Shown here one piece after another: positions 1-10,117 of a stretch of DNA of 64,000 nt. The translations under genes and the position numbers were made by a program. Each line of letters opens with the position of its first letter. Positions within the stretch are counted from its first letter, which is position 1. Origin of the DNA: Stenotrophomonas pavanii (GTDB taxonomy: Bacteria > Pseudomonadota > Gammaproteobacteria > Xanthomonadales > Xanthomonadaceae); the NCBI RefSeq assembly GCF_900101175.1, contig NZ_FNFQ01000008.1, positions 165,871-229,870 on the forward strand, read 5' to 3'. The notes beneath the pieces were generated by a model. That model searched no databases. It saw nothing but the letters and a program-made list of their open reading frames with translations, and was not told where the DNA came from.

Positions 1-92
1 ACCTCGATTTCCAGCACCTGGCCAAGGTCTACGACGCCGCGCACCCGCGCGCGAAGCGCCGACGCAGCAACGACGGCAGCGGAGAAAGCTGA
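1..92 (+). CDS. xerC: Tyrosine recombinase XerC, C-terminal end (partial)
   Basis: Only the last 29 codons are inside the window, read in the frame starting at base 3 and stopping with TGA at 90-92. The visible peptide begins LDFQHLAKVYDAAHPRAK and ends in a basic, low-complexity tail. LDxxHLxxVYxxAHPRA is the usual end of XerC just after the catalytic tyrosine region, and xerC lies directly upstream of hslVU in Xanthomonadaceae. XerC works with XerD at dif to resolve chromosome dimers. The catalytic residues are outside the window, so the call rests on this short tail and on gene order. Confidence 0.75.
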   Translation, partial: LDFQHLAKVYDAAHPRAKRRRSNDGSGES

Positions 93-177
93 ACGTTGCC
101 CTTGCGGCAGCCGGTCGCGGGTGGCTTGAAGGGCGCAGCGCAGTCCCCACCTCTGGTTCTGTCACCCCGGAGGCATC

Positions 178-729
178 ATGGACCCCAGTCAGAACCCCAA
201 CGTTTTCCACGCCACCACCATCGTCTGCGTCCGTCGCGGCGAGCACGTGGCCATTGCCGGCGACGGCCAGGTCACGCTGGGCCACACCGTGATGAAGGGC
301 AATGCACGCAAGGTGCGCCGCCTTGGCCGCGACGGCCAGGTGCTGGCCGGATTCGCCGGCGCCGCGGCCGATGCCTTCACCCTGTTCGAGCTGTTCGAGG
401 CCAAGCTGGAGAAGCACGGCCAGTTGCAGCGCGCAGCGGTCGAACTGGCCAAGGATTGGCGCACCGAGCGTCGCCTGGGGAAGCTGGAAGCCCTGTTGGC
501 GGTGGCCGACAAGGAAACCTCGCTGATCATCAGCGGCACCGGTGATGTGATCGAGCCGGAGGACGGCATCATCGCCATCGGCTCCGGTGGCTCGTACGCG
601 CTGTCTGCGGCGCGCGCGCTGATGGCGCACACCGCACTGGATGCGCGCACCATTGCCAGCGAAGCGATCGGCATCGCCGGCGACATCTGCATCTACACCA
701 ACCGCAACGTGGTGGTCGAAGAGCTGTGA
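178..729 (+). CDS. hslV: ATP-dependent protease proteolytic subunit HslV
   Basis: Peptidase of the cytoplasmic HslUV (ClpYQ) protease: HslV hexamers form the proteolytic core that HslU caps and feeds. The 183-aa protein has the N-terminal nucleophile core TTIVCVRR, with the expected catalytic threonine at residue 13, followed by GDGQVTLG and the GSGGSYAL segment near residue 141. E. coli HslV starts directly at Met-Thr-Thr, whereas this start gives a 12-residue leader before the threonine; the leader must be removed for activity. An AGG-rich ribosome site (CCGGAGG) sits a few bases before ATG 178 and supports this start. hslU follows after a SMAG repeat pair, so the two genes are probably cotranscribed. 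Confidence 0.95.
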   Translation: MDPSQNPNVFHATTIVCVRRGEHVAIAGDGQVTLGHTVMKGNARKVRRLGRDGQVLAGFAGAAADAFTLFELFEAKLEKHGQLQRAAVELAKDWRTERRLGKLEALLAVADKETSLIISGTGDVIEPEDGIIAIGSGGSYALSAARALMAHTALDARTIASEAIGIAGDICIYTNRNVVVEEL

Positions 730-731
730 GG

Positions 732-807
732 GTAGCGCCGGCCGCTGGCCGGCAACCTCATGCTCCCCCGCACGCGTGCCTGGTTGCCGGCCAGCGGCCG
801 GCACTAC
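732..807. repeat. SMAG (GTAG-type REP) inverted pair between hslV and hslU
   Basis: Two 23-bp palindromic units face each other: 732-754 begins GTAGCGCCGGCCGCTGG, and 785-807 is the reverse-orientation copy ending in CACTAC. Each unit alone folds into a GGCC-rich hairpin headed by GTAG, the hallmark of the SMAG family. Together they can form a larger hairpin within the hslVU transcript, which may modulate expression of hslU relative to hslV. Confidence 0.9.
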
Positions 808-832
808 CGACAAAGAATCCGTGAGCACATCC

Positions 833-2206
833 ATGTCGAAGATCGAAGTTTCCTCCGCCACCATGACCCCGCGCGAGATCGTGCAGGAACTGGACCGACA
901 CATCGTCGGCCAGCACGACGCCAAGCGCGCGGTGGCCATCGCCCTGCGCAACCGCTGGCGCCGCATGCAGCTGGTGCCCGAGCTGCGCAATGAAGTGATG
1001 CCGAAGAACATCCTGATGATCGGCCCGACCGGCGTCGGCAAGACCGAGATCGCGCGCCGCCTGGCCACCCTGGCCAACGCGCCGTTCGTGAAGGTCGAAG
1101 CGACCCGCTTCACCGAAGTCGGCTATGTCGGCAAGGACGTCGAGCAGATCATCCGCGACCTGGCCGATACCGCGGTCAAGCTGTATCGCGAACAGGCCAA
1201 GGTGCGCGTGCGCACCCAGGCCGAAGAGCGCGCCGAAGACCGCATCCTCGATGCACTGCTGCCGCGCCGCAGCGGTGGCATCGGTTTCGATCCGGAAGTG
1301 GCGCGCAACGAGCCGTCGGCGCAGGACAACGAGACCCGCATCAAGTTCCGCAAGATGCTGCGCAACGGCGAGCTGGACGAGCGCGAGATCGAGCTGGACC
1401 TGGCCGCGAACGTGAGCATGGACATCATGACCCCGCCGGGCATGGAGGAAATGGGCCAGCAGCTGAAGTCGATGTTCGCCAACCTCGGCGGCGGCGCCAA
1501 GGCGCACAAGCGCACGCTGACCATCAAGGCCGCGCGCCCGTTGCTGGTCGAGGAAGAGGCCGGCAAGCTGGTCAACGAGGACGACATCCGTACCGCCGCG
1601 ATCGAAGCCTGCGAGCAGCATGGCATCGTCTTCATCGACGAGATCGACAAGGTCGCCAAGCGCGGTGACAACGTGGGCGGTGGTGATGTATCGCGCGAAG
1701 GCGTGCAGCGTGACCTGCTGCCGCTGGTGGAAGGCTCCAACGTGTCCACCAAGTACGGCACGATCAAGACCGACCACATCCTGTTCATCGCGTCGGGCGC
1801 GTTCCACCTGGCCAAGCCCAGCGACCTGATTCCGGAACTGCAGGGTCGTTTCCCGATCCGCGTTGAACTGGGTGCACTGAGCAAGCATGACTTCGTGCGC
1901 ATCCTGACCGAACCGAAGGCCGCGCTGACCAAGCAGTACGAAGCACTGCTGGCCACCGAAGGGGTCAAGGTCAGCTTCACCGCCGATGCCATCGACCGCC
2001 TGGCCGAGATCGCCTTCCAGGTGAACGAGCGCCAGGAGAACATCGGTGCCCGCCGCCTGCACACCGTGCTGGAGCGCCTGCTGGATTCACTCAGCTACGA
2101 GGCACCGGACCGTGACGGTGAAAGCCTGGCGATCGACAGCGCCTACGTGGACAAGCACCTGGGCGAGCTGGTGCAGGATCCGGACCTGAGCCGCTACATC
2201 CTGTAA
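833..2206 (+). CDS. hslU: HslUV protease ATPase subunit HslU
   Basis: AAA+ unfoldase that recognises substrates and translocates them into HslV. The 457-aa length matches the family. Visible motifs are Walker A GPTGVGKT at residues 64-71, Walker B FIDEID near residue 265, and the C-terminal tail ending LSRYIL, which docks into HslV. The reading frame extends upstream to 641, but homology begins with [17 protein letters not shown] at ATG 833. An in-frame GTG at 821 (peptide VSTSMSK) is an alternative start. The gene follows hslV after the SMAG pair and ends at a strong terminator shared with the convergent oxidoreductase gene. Confidence 0.96.
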   Translation: MSKIEVSSATMTPREIVQELDRHIVGQHDAKRAVAIALRNRWRRMQLVPELRNEVMPKNILMIGPTGVGKTEIARRLATLANAPFVKVEATRFTEVGYVGKDVEQIIRDLADTAVKLYREQAKVRVRTQAEERAEDRILDALLPRRSGGIGFDPEVARNEPSAQDNETRIKFRKMLRNGELDEREIELDLAANVSMDIMTPPGMEEMGQQLKSMFANLGGGAKAHKRTLTIKAARPLLVEEEAGKLVNEDDIRTAAIEACEQHGIVFIDEIDKVAKRGDNVGGGDVSREGVQRDLLPLVEGSNVSTKYGTIKTDHILFIASGAFHLAKPSDLIPELQGRFPIRVELGALSKHDFVRILTEPKAALTKQYEALLATEGVKVSFTADAIDRLAEIAFQVNERQENIGARRLHTVLERLLDSLSYEAPDRDGESLAIDSAYVDKHLGELVQDPDLSRYIL

Positions 2207-2214
2207 CGCCCGAT

Positions 2215-2252
2215 GGGGTCGGATCCTTCGCCGCGGCGAGGGCTCTGGCCCC
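2215..2252. repeat. GGGTCGGATCC...GGGCTCTGGCCCC palindromic repeat (diverged copy)
   Basis: An imperfect palindrome directly after hslU: GGGGTCGGATCCTTCGCC pairs with GGCGAGGGCTCTGGCCCC. It resembles three better-conserved units at 39820-39860, 39870-39907 and 63480-63517, so it belongs to a dispersed family distinct from SMAG. Confidence 0.6.
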
Positions 2253-2266
2253 GCCCGCTGCAACAG

Positions 2267-2294
2267 AAAAGGCCGCCGCAAGGCGGCCTTTTTC
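2267..2294. terminator. Bidirectional rho-independent terminator (hslU / oxidoreductase)
   Basis: The stem GGCCGCC / GGCGGCC has a short GCAA-type loop and is flanked by an A-run on the left and a T-run on the right. It can therefore stop hslU on plus and the Gfo/Idh gene on minus. Confidence 0.9.
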
Positions 2295-2302
2295 TTGTGC
2301 GG

Positions 2303-3295
2303 TCAGCGCGATGGCCGGGTGCGGTAGTCCCGCAGCACCTGGTCGATCACCGCACTGGTGCGCGCAGCGGTGGCGCCGGTCGATGGCGAACGGCCGCTGC
2401 CACGCAGCTCGCCCACGAGGCGCGCGATCAACGGCTGCTGGACCGACGGCGGGTTCGGGATGTCGAAGGCCTGCACGCCCGCTTCGGTTTCCAGCACCAC
2501 CGGTACATCCTCGAAGGTCGCAAAGCGCAGCTGGCCACGGTCGCCGGTGATCTCGATCTCATCCTGGCGACGGAACGCGCAGAAGCTCCATTGCGCGATG
2601 CCATGCACGCCTGGCCCGATGCGGAAGCACATCGAGACGCTGTCCTCGGCGGCGTAAGCGCCGGTCGACGAACTGGCCAGGCCGCGTACATCGCTCAGCG
2701 GCCCCAGCAGATGGTCGAGCAGGTCCAGCGTGTGCGAGCCCAGGTCGACGAACAGCCCGCCGCCAGCGATGGCGGGGTTGGTCCGCCAGAAATCCGGCGA
2801 TGCGGCAGCCGCCGAATGCGGCCGGTGCAGGGTCGCGCGCACGCTGCGCGGCGTACCGATCGCGCCGCTGTCCAGCAGCTGCTTCACCTGCGCGAAACGG
2901 GGCAGGGCACGGCGGTAATAAGCCACGAACACCGGCACGCCGCAGCGCGCGCTGGCGTCCAGAACGCGTTCGCATTCGCCATGGTCCATTGCCATCGGCT
3001 TTTCGATGTAGACCGGCTTGCCTGCGGCGATCGCCTGCAATGCGTACTGCATGTGCGTGGAGGGTGGGGTGGCGACGTACACCGCGTTCACTTCAGGATC
3101 CGCGATCAGTGCATCGGCATCCGCGTACCAGCGCGCAATCGCGTGGCGGCGCGCATAGTCTTCGGCCAATGCGGCATTGCGGCGCATGACCGCCGCCACC
3201 CGCGAGCCGGGCGTACTGGCCAGCGCCGGACCGCTCTTCTTCTCGGTGACGCTGCCGCAGCCGATGAAGCCCCACACCACGTTGTCCAGGATCAT
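2303..3295 (-). CDS. Gfo/Idh/MocA-family NAD(P)-dependent oxidoreductase
   Basis: A 330-aa cytoplasmic dehydrogenase-like protein. The N-terminal Rossmann segment is VVWGFIGCGSVTEKKSG, and the family signature YIEKPMAM, whose lysine contacts cofactor and substrate, lies near residue 100. The sugar or polyol substrate cannot be told from the sequence. The gene starts 45 bp after the smeT stop on the same strand, so it may be read through from the smeT promoter, although nothing else links it to efflux. It ends at the terminator shared with hslU. Confidence 0.88.
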   Translation of the reverse strand: MILDNVVWGFIGCGSVTEKKSGPALASTPGSRVAAVMRRNAALAEDYARRHAIARWYADADALIADPEVNAVYVATPPSTHMQYALQAIAAGKPVYIEKPMAMDHGECERVLDASARCGVPVFVAYYRRALPRFAQVKQLLDSGAIGTPRSVRATLHRPHSAAAASPDFWRTNPAIAGGGLFVDLGSHTLDLLDHLLGPLSDVRGLASSSTGAYAAEDSVSMCFRIGPGVHGIAQWSFCAFRRQDEIEITGDRGQLRFATFEDVPVVLETEAGVQAFDIPNPPSVQQPLIARLVGELRGSGRSPSTGATAARTSAVIDQVLRDYRTRPSR

Positions 3296-3340
3296 CGATC
3301 TACCCTTGCAGGGGTGCCGCAGTGATGGGAGCAGCCTCGT

Positions 3341-4000
3341 TCACGCCTCGGGCAGCGGCTCGGGGACGGTGCCGGGAACGAACACGCCGTCCTTCACGTA
3401 GGCAGCCAGAGTCATGTCCAGCGCGAGCATGCCATCGCGCTTGAGGTCCATCAGGTCCGGTTCGACCATCGCGCCGTGCAGCACGCCCAGCACGGTCGCG
3501 TGCAGCATGCGTGCGGCGATCTTGGGGTCGGCACCCTCGCGCAGCTGGCCCAGGTCGCGGGCGCGGCGCAGGGCGCGCTCCATCCGGTCCAGCGCATCAC
3601 GGAAGCCGGCCTGCTGCATTTCGGTCAGTACCCGGGTGTCGGCCGAGGCATCACTGCGCAGCATGATCTCCATGGTCTTGCGCAGGCGCTCGTCCTCGGA
3701 CAGCTCGATGAACGAGTGGATCATCACCGCGCGCAGGTCGTGCACCGGGGTATCGCGCTGGTCGGTCGAGGTGCGCTCCAGTTCCTGCATGAAGGGCAGG
3801 TGCACGCGTTCGACGATCGCGGCCAGCACCTCGCTCTTGTTCTTGAAGTGCCAGTAGACCGCGCCGCGGGTGTAACCGGCGCGGGCACCGATCATCTCCA
3901 GCGTGGTCCGGGCCACGCCGTGTTCATGGAAGCAGGCTTCGGCGGCGTCAAGGATGCCTTCCCGGGTTGCCTGGGTGTCCTCTTTGGTCTTGCGGGCCAT
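3341..4000 (-). CDS. smeT: TetR-family repressor SmeT of the smeDEF efflux operon
   Basis: The start was placed at MARKTKEDTQ, giving 219 aa, the length known for SmeT; the frame runs further upstream but only through the promoter region. The N-terminal helix-turn-helix spans about residues 14-60 (ILDAAEACFHEHG ... TRGAVYWHFKNK), followed by a helical ligand-binding domain typical of AcrR/TtgR repressors. The gene is divergent from smeD, with the SmeT operator in the 208-bp gap. In S. maltophilia, SmeT represses both itself and smeDEF, and mutations in it cause SmeDEF overproduction and multidrug resistance. No frameshift or truncation is seen, so this copy looks functional. Confidence 0.96.
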   Translation of the reverse strand: MARKTKEDTQATREGILDAAEACFHEHGVARTTLEMIGARAGYTRGAVYWHFKNKSEVLAAIVERVHLPFMQELERTSTDQRDTPVHDLRAVMIHSFIELSEDERLRKTMEIMLRSDASADTRVLTEMQQAGFRDALDRMERALRRARDLGQLREGADPKIAARMLHATVLGVLHGAMVEPDLMDLKRDGMLALDMTLAAYVKDGVFVPGTVPEPLPEA

Positions 4001-4042
4001 GGATGGGTACGAGTGCGGGTGAAACGTGGCTGAATTGTACCT

Positions 4043-4070
4043 GTTTACAAACAAACAAGCATGTATGTAT
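4043..4070. promoter_or_regulatory. SmeT operator (28-bp pseudopalindrome)
   Basis: An AT-rich island in the smeT-smeD gap runs from GTTTACAAACAAAC through to GTATGTAT. It matches the pseudopalindromic SmeT site described in S. maltophilia, which overlaps the divergent promoters. Its low GC contrasts sharply with the flanking sequence. Confidence 0.88.
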
Positions 4071-4208
4071 ATTTCGCTCCCATCATTCCCGCCGTGTACC
4101 TGGCAGGCCGCCCGTGGCTGCCGCCGCACGCCGGAGCGCGTTGCCTGCCGGCCCGATCGGTCGATATCAGCGCTTTTTGAGATTCCTTCCCCTGAGAGCC
4201 TTTCCGTC

Positions 4209-5393
4209 ATGTTGCTGAGCCGAATCCGACCCATTGCGTTGTCGCTGGCGATCGCTGCGACCGTGGCTGCCTGTGGCGGCCAACCCCAGGCCCCCGAGCA
4301 GGGCCCGGGCGAGGTCAGCGTGGTCACCCTGAAGTCCGAGACCGTGGGCCTGACCCGCGAACTGCCGGGCCGTACCAATGCCTTCCTGGTTGCCGAAGTG
4401 CGCCCGCAGGTCAATGGCATCGTCGCCAAGCGCCTGTTCACCGAGGGCGGCATGGTCAAGGCCGGCGAGCCGCTGTACCAGCTCGACGACGCCAGCTACC
4501 GCGCCCAGGCCAACAACGCCCGCGCCCAGCTGGCCCGTGCCGAAGCCACCGCCAATGCCGCCCGCCTGAGCGCCAGGCGCATCACCGAGCTGGCCAAGGT
4601 CGATGCGGTCAGCCAGCAGGACCTGGAAAACGCCGTGGCCGCGCAGAAGCAGGCCGAAGCGGACGTCGGTGCCGCCAAGGCCTCGCTGGATGCGGCCAAC
4701 GTCACCCTGGGCTACGCCCGCATCACTGCGCCGATCAGCGGCCGCATCGGCAAGTCCAGCGTCACCCAGGGTGCGCTGGTCAGCGCCGGTCAGGCCAATG
4801 CGCTGGCCACGGTGCAGCAGCTGGACCCGATCTATGTCGACCTGACCCAGTCTTCGGCCGAGCTGCTGCAGCTGCGCCGCGAACTGGCTGCCGGCCGCCT
4901 GCAGGACAACCAGACCCTCCCGGTCAGCATCCTGATGGAAGACGGCAGCACCTTCGAGCACAAGGGCACGCTGGAGTTCTCCGAAGTCAGCGTCGATCCG
5001 ACCACCGGCAGCTTCGGCCTGCGCGTGAAGGTGGACAACCCGGACGGCCTGCTGATGCCGGGCATGTACGTGCGTGCGGTGATCGGCGGCGGCGTGCGCA
5101 GCGATGCGGTGCTGGTGCCGATGCAGGGCATCGCCCGCGACCCGAAGGGCGACACCACCGCGATGGTGGTCGGCAAGGACAACAAGGTCGAAGTGCGCCC
5201 GGTCAAGGTCAGCCGCACGGTCGGCGACAAGTGGCTGGTCGAGGACGGCCTGAAGGCCGGCGACAGGGTCATCGTCGAAGGCCTGCAGAAGATCGGCCCC
5301 GGCATGCCGGTCAAGGCCACCGAGAAGGGCGCAGCTCCGGCCACGCCGGCAGCGACCGCCCAGCCTGCCGCCCCGGCCGGCGACGCGAAGTAA
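4209..5393 (+). CDS. smeD: Efflux RND periplasmic adaptor SmeD
   Basis: Membrane-fusion protein linking the inner-membrane pump SmeE to the outer-membrane channel SmeF. The start at ATG 4209 gives 394 aa with a lipoprotein signal peptide: a hydrophobic stretch to residue 21, then a VAAC lipobox with Cys22. The HlyD/AcrA pattern follows: lipoyl half-motif VRPQVNGIVAKRLF, an alpha-helical hairpin rich in Ala/Glu/Gln, second lipoyl half ITAPISGRIGKSSV, and a beta-barrel with the C-terminal membrane-proximal domain. The tail is Ala/Pro rich. The frame is open upstream to 4026, but that part covers the operator. smeE begins 12 bp after the stop. Confidence 0.96.
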   Translation: MLLSRIRPIALSLAIAATVAACGGQPQAPEQGPGEVSVVTLKSETVGLTRELPGRTNAFLVAEVRPQVNGIVAKRLFTEGGMVKAGEPLYQLDDASYRAQANNARAQLARAEATANAARLSARRITELAKVDAVSQQDLENAVAAQKQAEADVGAAKASLDAANVTLGYARITAPISGRIGKSSVTQGALVSAGQANALATVQQLDPIYVDLTQSSAELLQLRRELAAGRLQDNQTLPVSILMEDGSTFEHKGTLEFSEVSVDPTTGSFGLRVKVDNPDGLLMPGMYVRAVIGGGVRSDAVLVPMQGIARDPKGDTTAMVVGKDNKVEVRPVKVSRTVGDKWLVEDGLKAGDRVIVEGLQKIGPGMPVKATEKGAAPATPAATAQPAAPAGDAK

Positions 5394-5405
5394 GCGGAGA
5401 ACCCC

Positions 5406-8400
5406 ATGGCACGCTTTTTCATCGATCGACCCATCTTTGCGTGGGTGATCGCCATCATCATCATGCTCGCCGGCGGCCTGGCCCTGTTCAAGCTGCCGGT
5501 CTCGATGTACCCCAACGTCGCACCGCCGGCGGTGGAAATCAGCGCCACCTACCCGGGTGCGTCGGCCAAGGTGGTCGAGGACTCGGTGACGCAGATCATC
5601 GAGCAGAACATGAAGGGCCTTGATGGCCTGATCTACTTCTCCTCCAACAGCTCGTCCAACGGCCAGGCCACCATCACCCTGACCTTCGAGAGCGGCACCA
5701 ACCCGGACATCGCCCAGGTGCAGGTGCAGAACAAGCTGCAGCTGGCCATGCCGCTGCTGCCGCAGGAAGTGCAGCGGCAGGGCATCAACGTGGCCAAGTC
5801 CAGCTCGGGCTTCCTGAACGTCATCGCGTTCGTGTCCGAGAATGGCAGCATGGACGCCAACGACATCGCCGACTACGTCGGTTCCAATGTCGTCGACCGC
5901 CTGAGCCGCGTGCCGGGCGTGGGCAACATCCAGGTGTTCGGTGGCAAGTACGCCATGCGCATCTGGCTGGACCCGAACAAGCTGCATACCTATGGCCTGT
6001 CGGTGCCGGAAGTGACCGCTGCGATCAAGGCGCAGAATGCCCAGGTGGCGATCGGCCAGCTCGGCGGTGCGCCGTCGGTGAAGGGCCAGCAGCTCAACGC
6101 CACCATCAACGCGCAGTCGCGCCTGCAGACCCCGGAGCAGTTCCGCAACATCATCGTGCGCGGCGCGCAGGACGGTGCCGAGCTGCGCCTGGGCGACGTT
6201 GCCCGTGTCGAACTGGGTGCCGAATCCTATGACTTCGTCACCCGTCACAACGGACAGCCGGCCAGCGGCCTGGCGGTCACCCTGGCCACCGGCGCCAACG
6301 CGCTGGACACCGCCGCAGGCGTGAACGCTGCGCTGGAGGACATGAAGAGCTTCTTCCCGGCCGGGTTGAAGGCCGAGGTCCCGTACGACACCACCCCGTT
6401 CGTGCGCGTGTCGATCAAGGGCGTGGTGCAGACCCTGATCGAAGCGATCGTGCTGGTGTTCGTGGTGATGTACCTGTTCCTGCAGAACTTCCGCGCCACC
6501 CTGATCCCGACCATCGCGGTGCCGGTGGTGCTGCTGGGTACGTTCGGCGTGCTGGCGATGCTGGGCTTCTCGGTGAACATGCTGACCATGTTCGCGATGG
6601 TGCTGGCGATCGGCCTGCTGGTGGACGATGCCATCGTGGTGGTGGAGAACGTCGAGCGCATCATGTCCGAGGAAGGACTGTCGCCGCTTGAAGCGACCCG
6701 CAAGTCGATGGGCCAGATCACCGGTGCGCTGGTCGGCATCGGCCTGGTGCTGTCGGCGGTGTTCGTGCCGATGGCCTTCATGAGCGGCTCCACCGGCGTG
6801 ATCTACCGCCAGTTCTCGGCCACGATCGTCTCGGCGATGGCGCTGTCGGTGCTGGTCGCGATCGTGCTGACCCCGGCGCTGTGCGCGACCCTGCTCAAGC
6901 CGCTGAAGAAGGGCGAGCACCACGTCGCCCACCGTGGCCTGGCCGGTCGCTTCTTCAATGGCTTCAACCGCGGCTTCGACCGCACCAGCGAACGCTACCA
7001 GCGCGGCGTGCGCGGCATCATCCACCGTCCGTGGCGCTTCATGGGCATCGTGGCGGCGCTGTTCGTGCTGATGGGCGTGCTGTTCGTGCGCCTGCCCAGC
7101 TCGTTCCTGCCCAACGAAGACCAGGGCGTGCTGATGGCGCTGGTGCAGGCGCCGGTCGGCGCCACCCAGGAGCGCACGCTGGAATCGATCGCGGCACTGG
7201 AAAACCACTTCCTGCAGAACGAGAAGGACGCGGTGGACTCGGTGTTCTCGGTGCAGGGCTTCAGCTTCGCCGGCATGGGCCAGAATGCGGGCATGGCGTT
7301 CGTCAAGCTGAAGGACTGGAGCGAGCGTGACGCCAACAATGGCGTGATGCCGATCACCGGCCGCGCGATGGCGGCACTGGGCCAGATCAAGGATGCCTTC
7401 ATCTTCGCCTTCCCGCCGCCGGCCATTCCGGAACTGGGTACCGCCTCGGGCTACACCTTCTTCCTGAAGGACAACAGTGGCCAGGGCCACGAGGCACTGG
7501 TGGCCGCGCGCAACCAGCTGCTTGGCCTTGCCGCCGGCAGCAAGAAGCTGGCCAACGTGCGCCCGAACGGCCAGGAAGACACGCCGCAGTTCCGCATCGA
7601 CATCGACGCAGCCAAGGCAACCTCGCTGGGGCTGTCGATCGACCAGATCAACGGCACGCTGGCGGCCGCATGGGGCAGTTCGTACATCGATGACTTCGTC
7701 GATCGCGGCCGCGTCAAGCGCGTGTTCGTGCAGGCCGACCAGGCGTTCCGCATGGTGCCGGAGGACTTCGATCTCTGGTCCGTGAAGAACGACAAGGGCG
7801 AGATGGTGCCGTTCAGCGCCTTTGCCACCAAGCACTGGGACTACGGCTCGCCGCGCCTGGAGCGCTACAACGGCGTATCGGCAATGGAAATCCAGGGTGA
7901 ACCGGCCCCGGGTGTTGCCTCCGGTGATGCCATGGCCGAAATCGAGCAGCTGGCCAAGCAGTTGCCGGCAGGCTTCGGCATCGAGTGGACGGCGATGTCC
8001 TACCAGGAGCGCCAGGCCGGCTCGCAGACGCCGCTGCTGTACACGCTGTCGCTGATGATCGTGTTCCTGTGCCTGGCCGCGATGTACGAAAGCTGGAGCG
8101 TGCCGACCGCGGTACTGCTGGCCGCCCCGCTGGGCATCCTCGGTGCCGTGCTGGCCAACACCTTCAAGGGCCTGGAGCGCGACATCTACTTCCAGGTGGC
8201 GATGCTGACCACGGTGGGCCTGACCAGCAAGAACGCGATCCTGATCGTCGAGTTCGCCAAGGAAAACCTGGAGAAGGGCGCCAGCCTGGTCGACGCGATC
8301 ATGCACGCCGTGCGCGACCGCCTGCGCCCGATCGTGATGACTTCGCTGGCCTTCGGCATGGGCGTGGTACCGCTGGCGATTTCCAGCGGTGCCGGCTCCG

Positions 8401-8528
8401 GCGCCAAGCAGGCGATCGGCACCGGCGTGCTGGGCGGCATGATCGTCGGCACCGTGCTCGGCGTGTTCTTCGTGCCGCTGTTCTTCGTGGTGGTGCAGCG
8501 CGTGTTCAAGCGCAAGTCCGCGACGTAA
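5406..8528 (+). CDS. smeE: Multidrug efflux RND transporter permease SmeE
   Basis: The 1040-aa inner-membrane proton/drug antiporter of SmeDEF, which exports quinolones, tetracyclines, macrolides, chloramphenicol and triclosan. It starts [16 protein letters not shown], the usual HAE1 beginning. The proton-relay aspartates of transmembrane helix 4 are present as D407-D408 in [14 protein letters not shown], the same numbers as in AcrB. The helix-10 lysine is in [16 protein letters not shown] and the helix-11 threonine in [13 protein letters not shown]. Two large periplasmic loops lie after helices 1 and 7. The gene lies in the smeDEF operon, separated from smeF by a SMAG pair. Confidence 0.97.
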   Translation: MARFFIDRPIFAWVIAIIIMLAGGLALFKLPVSMYPNVAPPAVEISATYPGASAKVVEDSVTQIIEQNMKGLDGLIYFSSNSSSNGQATITLTFESGTNPDIAQVQVQNKLQLAMPLLPQEVQRQGINVAKSSSGFLNVIAFVSENGSMDANDIADYVGSNVVDRLSRVPGVGNIQVFGGKYAMRIWLDPNKLHTYGLSVPEVTAAIKAQNAQVAIGQLGGAPSVKGQQLNATINAQSRLQTPEQFRNIIVRGAQDGAELRLGDVARVELGAESYDFVTRHNGQPASGLAVTLATGANALDTAAGVNAALEDMKSFFPAGLKAEVPYDTTPFVRVSIKGVVQTLIEAIVLVFVVMYLFLQNFRATLIPTIAVPVVLLGTFGVLAMLGFSVNMLTMFAMVLAIGLLVDDAIVVVENVERIMSEEGLSPLEATRKSMGQITGALVGIGLVLSAVFVPMAFMSGSTGVIYRQFSATIVSAMALSVLVAIVLTPALCATLLKPLKKGEHHVAHRGLAGRFFNGFNRGFDRTSERYQRGVRGIIHRPWRFMGIVAALFVLMGVLFVRLPSSFLPNEDQGVLMALVQAPVGATQERTLESIAALENHFLQNEKDAVDSVFSVQGFSFAGMGQNAGMAFVKLKDWSERDANNGVMPITGRAMAALGQIKDAFIFAFPPPAIPELGTASGYTFFLKDNSGQGHEALVAARNQLLGLAAGSKKLANVRPNGQEDTPQFRIDIDAAKATSLGLSIDQINGTLAAAWGSSYIDDFVDRGRVKRVFVQADQAFRMVPEDFDLWSVKNDKGEMVPFSAFATKHWDYGSPRLERYNGVSAMEIQGEPAPGVASGDAMAEIEQLAKQLPAGFGIEWTAMSYQERQAGSQTPLLYTLSLMIVFLCLAAMYESWSVPTAVLLAAPLGILGAVLANTFKGLERDIYFQVAMLTTVGLTSKNAILIVEFAKENLEKGASLVDAIMHAVRDRLRPIVMTSLAFGMGVVPLAISSGAGSGAKQAIGTGVLGGMIVGTVLGVFFVPLFFVVVQRVFKRKSAT

Positions 8529-8536
8529 GCGAATCG

Positions 8537-8615
8537 GTAGTGCCGGCCGCTGGCCGGCACCTACTGCTTGCTTGATGTGAATCCAACGAGGTTGCCGGCC
8601 AGCGGCCGGCACTAC
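8537..8615. repeat. SMAG inverted pair between smeE and smeF
   Basis: A forward unit at 8537-8559 (GTAGTGCCGGCCGCTGG...) and a reverse unit at 8593-8615 (...CGGCACTAC) lie inside the smeDEF transcript. The pair can form one long hairpin and may affect smeF mRNA level relative to smeDE. Confidence 0.9.
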
Positions 8616-8652
8616 CTCCTGCCATCCGGCAGTACCGATGGAAGCCATTCCC

Positions 8653-10038
8653 ATGAAAAGTGCATCCCTGTTCCTCTCCATTGCCGCCGCGCTCGCGCTC
8701 GCCGGCTGCTCCACCCTGGCGCCGAAGGACACCGCCGTCGCGCCGGCCATCCCGGCGCAGTGGCCGGCCGAGGCCGCGCAGGGCCAGGTCGCCGATGTCG
8801 CCGCCGTCGGCTGGCGCGACTTCTTCACTGATCGGCGCCTGCAGCAGGTGATCGAGCAGTCGCTGCAGAACAACCGCGACCTGCGCGTGGCCGTGCTCAA
8901 CGTTGAACGCGCGCGGGGGCAGTACCGCGTGCAGCGCGCCGACCGCGTGCCCGGCGTGGCCGTGACCGGGCAGATGCAGCGCCAGGGCACCGACGCCGGC
9001 GTCACCGAGCAGTTCACCGCCGGTGTTGGCGTGGCCGAGTTCGAGCTGGACCTGTTCGGCCGCGTCCGCAACCTCAGCGAAGCGGCGCTGCAGCAGTACT
9101 TCGCCGTGGCCGCCAACCGCCGCAACGCGCAGCTGAGCCTGGTCGCCGAGACCGCCACCGCGTGGCTGACCTATGGTGCCGATGCGCAGCAGCTGAAGAT
9201 TGCCGAGGCCACGCTGAAGACCTACGCGGATTCGCTGCGCCTGGCCGAGGCACGCCACGAACGCGGTGGCAGCTCCGCCCTGGAGCTGACCCAGACCCGC
9301 ACCCTGGTCGAGACCGCACGCACCGATGCCGCGCGCCTGCGCGGGCAGCTGGCCCAGGACCGCAATGCGCTGGCGCTGCTGGCCGGTGGCCAGCTGGATC
9401 CGGCATTGCTGCCGGACAGCATCGGCCCGCAGCTGCTCGCGCTGGCGCCGCCGCCGGCGGGCCTGCCCAGCGACGTGCTGCTGCAGCGCCCGGACATCAT
9501 GGCCGCCGAGCACCAGCTGCTGGCCGCCAACGCCAACATCGGCGCGGCACGTGCGGCGTTCTTCCCGAGCATTTCGCTGACCGGCAGCATCGGCAGTGGC
9601 TCGACCGAACTGTCCAACCTGTTCGACAGCGGCACCCGCGTGTGGAGCTTCCTGCCGAAGATCACCCTGCCGATCTTCCAGGGCGGCAAGCTGCGCGCCA
9701 ACCTCGCCATCGCCAATGCCGACCGCGATATCGCGCTGGCGCAGTACGAGAAGGCGATCCAGGTGGGCTTCCGCGAAACCGCCGACGCGCTGGCGCTGAA
9801 CGTCAGCCTGGACGAGCAGGTCAGCGCGCAGCAGCGCCTGGTGGAGGCGGCCGAGCAGGCCAATCGGCTGTCGCAGGCGCGCTATGACGCCGGGTTGGAC
9901 AGCTTCGTGACCCTGCTCGACGCACGGCGCACCGCCTACAACGCGCAGAAGACCCAGCTGCAGGCCCAGCTGGCGCAGCAGTCCAACCGCATCACCCTGT
10001 ACAAGGTGCTGGGCGGTGGCTGGCACGAGCGCGGCTGA
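8653..10038 (+). CDS. smeF: Outer-membrane efflux channel lipoprotein SmeF
   Basis: TolC/OprM-type channel completing SmeDEF. The chosen start at 8653 (MKSASLFLSIAAALALAGC) gives 461 aa with a clean lipobox, LAGC with Cys19. An in-frame ATG at 8638 would add five residues (MEAIP), but it overlaps the likely ribosome site GGAAG. Two OEP repeats are visible, each with long amphipathic helices and beta strands; landmarks are FELDLFGRVRNLSEAAL near residue 140, the LLQRPDIMAAEHQLLAANANIG segment (positions about 275-298), and the C-terminal helix LYKVLGGGW. It is the third gene of the operon and has SMAG pairs on both sides. Confidence 0.95.
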   Translation: MKSASLFLSIAAALALAGCSTLAPKDTAVAPAIPAQWPAEAAQGQVADVAAVGWRDFFTDRRLQQVIEQSLQNNRDLRVAVLNVERARGQYRVQRADRVPGVAVTGQMQRQGTDAGVTEQFTAGVGVAEFELDLFGRVRNLSEAALQQYFAVAANRRNAQLSLVAETATAWLTYGADAQQLKIAEATLKTYADSLRLAEARHERGGSSALELTQTRTLVETARTDAARLRGQLAQDRNALALLAGGQLDPALLPDSIGPQLLALAPPPAGLPSDVLLQRPDIMAAEHQLLAANANIGAARAAFFPSISLTGSIGSGSTELSNLFDSGTRVWSFLPKITLPIFQGGKLRANLAIANADRDIALAQYEKAIQVGFRETADALALNVSLDEQVSAQQRLVEAAEQANRLSQARYDAGLDSFVTLLDARRTAYNAQKTQLQAQLAQQSNRITLYKVLGGGWHERG

Positions 10039-10043
10039 AGGAC

Positions 10044-10103
10044 AGCCGGCCAGCGGCCGGCTCTACCTTGATGATCGAGGGTAGTGCCGGCCGCTGGCCG
10101 GCA
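10044..10103. repeat. SMAG pair after smeF
   Basis: A reverse unit with AGCC/GGCT ends (10044-10066, ends CTCTAC) is followed by a forward unit (10081-10103, GTAGTGCCGG...). They point away from each other, unlike the facing pairs at 732 and 8537. Confidence 0.88.
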
Positions 10104-10117
10104 GTGTCACTACAGGG

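Noticed and set aside
4167..9158. A 1663-codon open frame antisense to smeDEF
   Set aside because: It is a shadow of high third-position GC; composition is His/Gln/Ala/Arg-rich low complexity and it covers three certain genes.
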